From: Halobacteriales archaeon
GTDB lineage: Archaea; Thermoplasmatota; SW-10-69-26; JACQPN01; JAIVGT01
Length of the DNA: 5,582 nt
Reading direction: 5' to 3'
Assembly (NCBI GenBank): GCA_020201485.1
Contig: JAIVGT010000097.1
Location: 1 to 5,582, forward strand
Both the position numbers and the translations under genes were made by a program. How positions within the stretch are numbered: the first letter of the stretch is position 1; every line of letters starts with the position of its first letter. The notes under the pieces are model-generated. The model worked only from the letters and a program-made list of their open reading frames with translations, was not told the origin of the DNA and searched no databases. Positions 5,447 to 5,582 of the stretch are shown here, in pieces.

Positions 5447-5582
5447 TCAATAGCGGGGCACGTCGGGGCCGATGAGCTGGCTCCAGGCGTCGATGCCCCC
5501 TGCCAGGTTCCACACCCGGCGGAAGCCGAGGGCGCGCAGGAAGCCCACCGCCTGCGCGCTGCGCATGCCGCTGTGGCAATAG
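5447..5582 (-). CDS. Rhodanese-like sulfurtransferase, C-terminal part (5' end outside window)
   Basis: Reading from the right edge, codons from 5581 to the TGA at 5447-5449 give 44 residues. The visible part starts with YCHSGMRS, the rhodanese active-site loop (C-x-x-G-x-R-S) with the catalytic Cys at the second visible residue. It continues with AQAVGFLRALGF, the typical helix, and RRVWNLAGGIDAWS, the family's closing strand and Gly-Gly-x-x-Trp signature, then LIGPDVPRY at the end. Rhodaneses carry sulfur as a persulfide on this Cys in thiosulfate or sulfur-relay reactions. The loop matches the family in full, so the enzyme is probably active. What is visible is the last third to half of a single domain of about 100-110 residues, or the last domain of a larger protein. 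No start codon belongs to the visible part; the ATG inside GMRS is internal. Confidence 0.9.
   Translation of the reverse strand, partial: YCHSGMRSAQAVGFLRALGFRRVWNLAGGIDAWSQLIGPDVPRY

Noticed and set aside
5223..5579. 118-codon minus-strand frame over the rhodanese end
   Set aside because: It overlaps the rhodanese signature in a different frame and is Arg/Pro-rich; the rhodanese frame is clearly the real one.

Overview
This is a very GC-rich, gene-dense prokaryotic window. Third codon positions are strongly G/C, which leaves long meaningless open frames opposite the real genes. I see no ribosomal RNA, tRNA, insertion sequence or CRISPR array. The sequence alone does not fix the lineage. 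A high-GC bacterium or a high-GC archaeon known mainly from metagenomes would both fit, because Shine-Dalgarno-like sites are weak and no textbook promoter stands out.

Plus strand, left part (1-1548). The window opens inside a gene whose C-terminal tail is almost pure Gly/Gln/Ser and ends at 217, followed 12 bases later by a perfect 10-bp hairpin. A gap of about 370 bases with no credible gene follows. Then comes a secreted FG-GAP/VCBS-type repeat protein (612-1548) whose reading frame is broken near 1191-1197. Repeat spacing shows that about 17-22 residues are missing at the break, so this looks like an out-of-frame deletion of roughly 50-65 bases rather than a single-base slip.

Minus strand, right part (1636-5582). 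Five genes read right to left: the C-terminal end of a rhodanese carrying its active-site loop, cut by the window edge; a 143-residue exported protein of unknown family; a 465-residue protein with seven exact-length 14-residue repeats followed by a PD-(D/E)XK nuclease-like core; an enoyl-CoA hydratase/isomerase family enzyme lacking both classical catalytic glutamates; and a YhfI/RNase Z-like metallo-beta-lactamase-fold hydrolase with a complete metal-binding set. The last three are 30 and 41 bases apart and are probably co-transcribed. The MBL gene converges on the broken repeat-protein gene across 87 bases.

The gaps around the 143-residue gene hold several perfect inverted repeats: an operator-like 15-bp palindrome, an 11-bp-stem hairpin, a 7-bp hairpin and a spaced TCGAAC repeat. 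The most novel-looking item is the repeat-plus-nuclease protein. The most concrete anomaly is the frame break in the repeat-protein gene. I see no clear defence island or biosynthetic cluster; the minus-strand genes look like housekeeping or poorly characterised functions.
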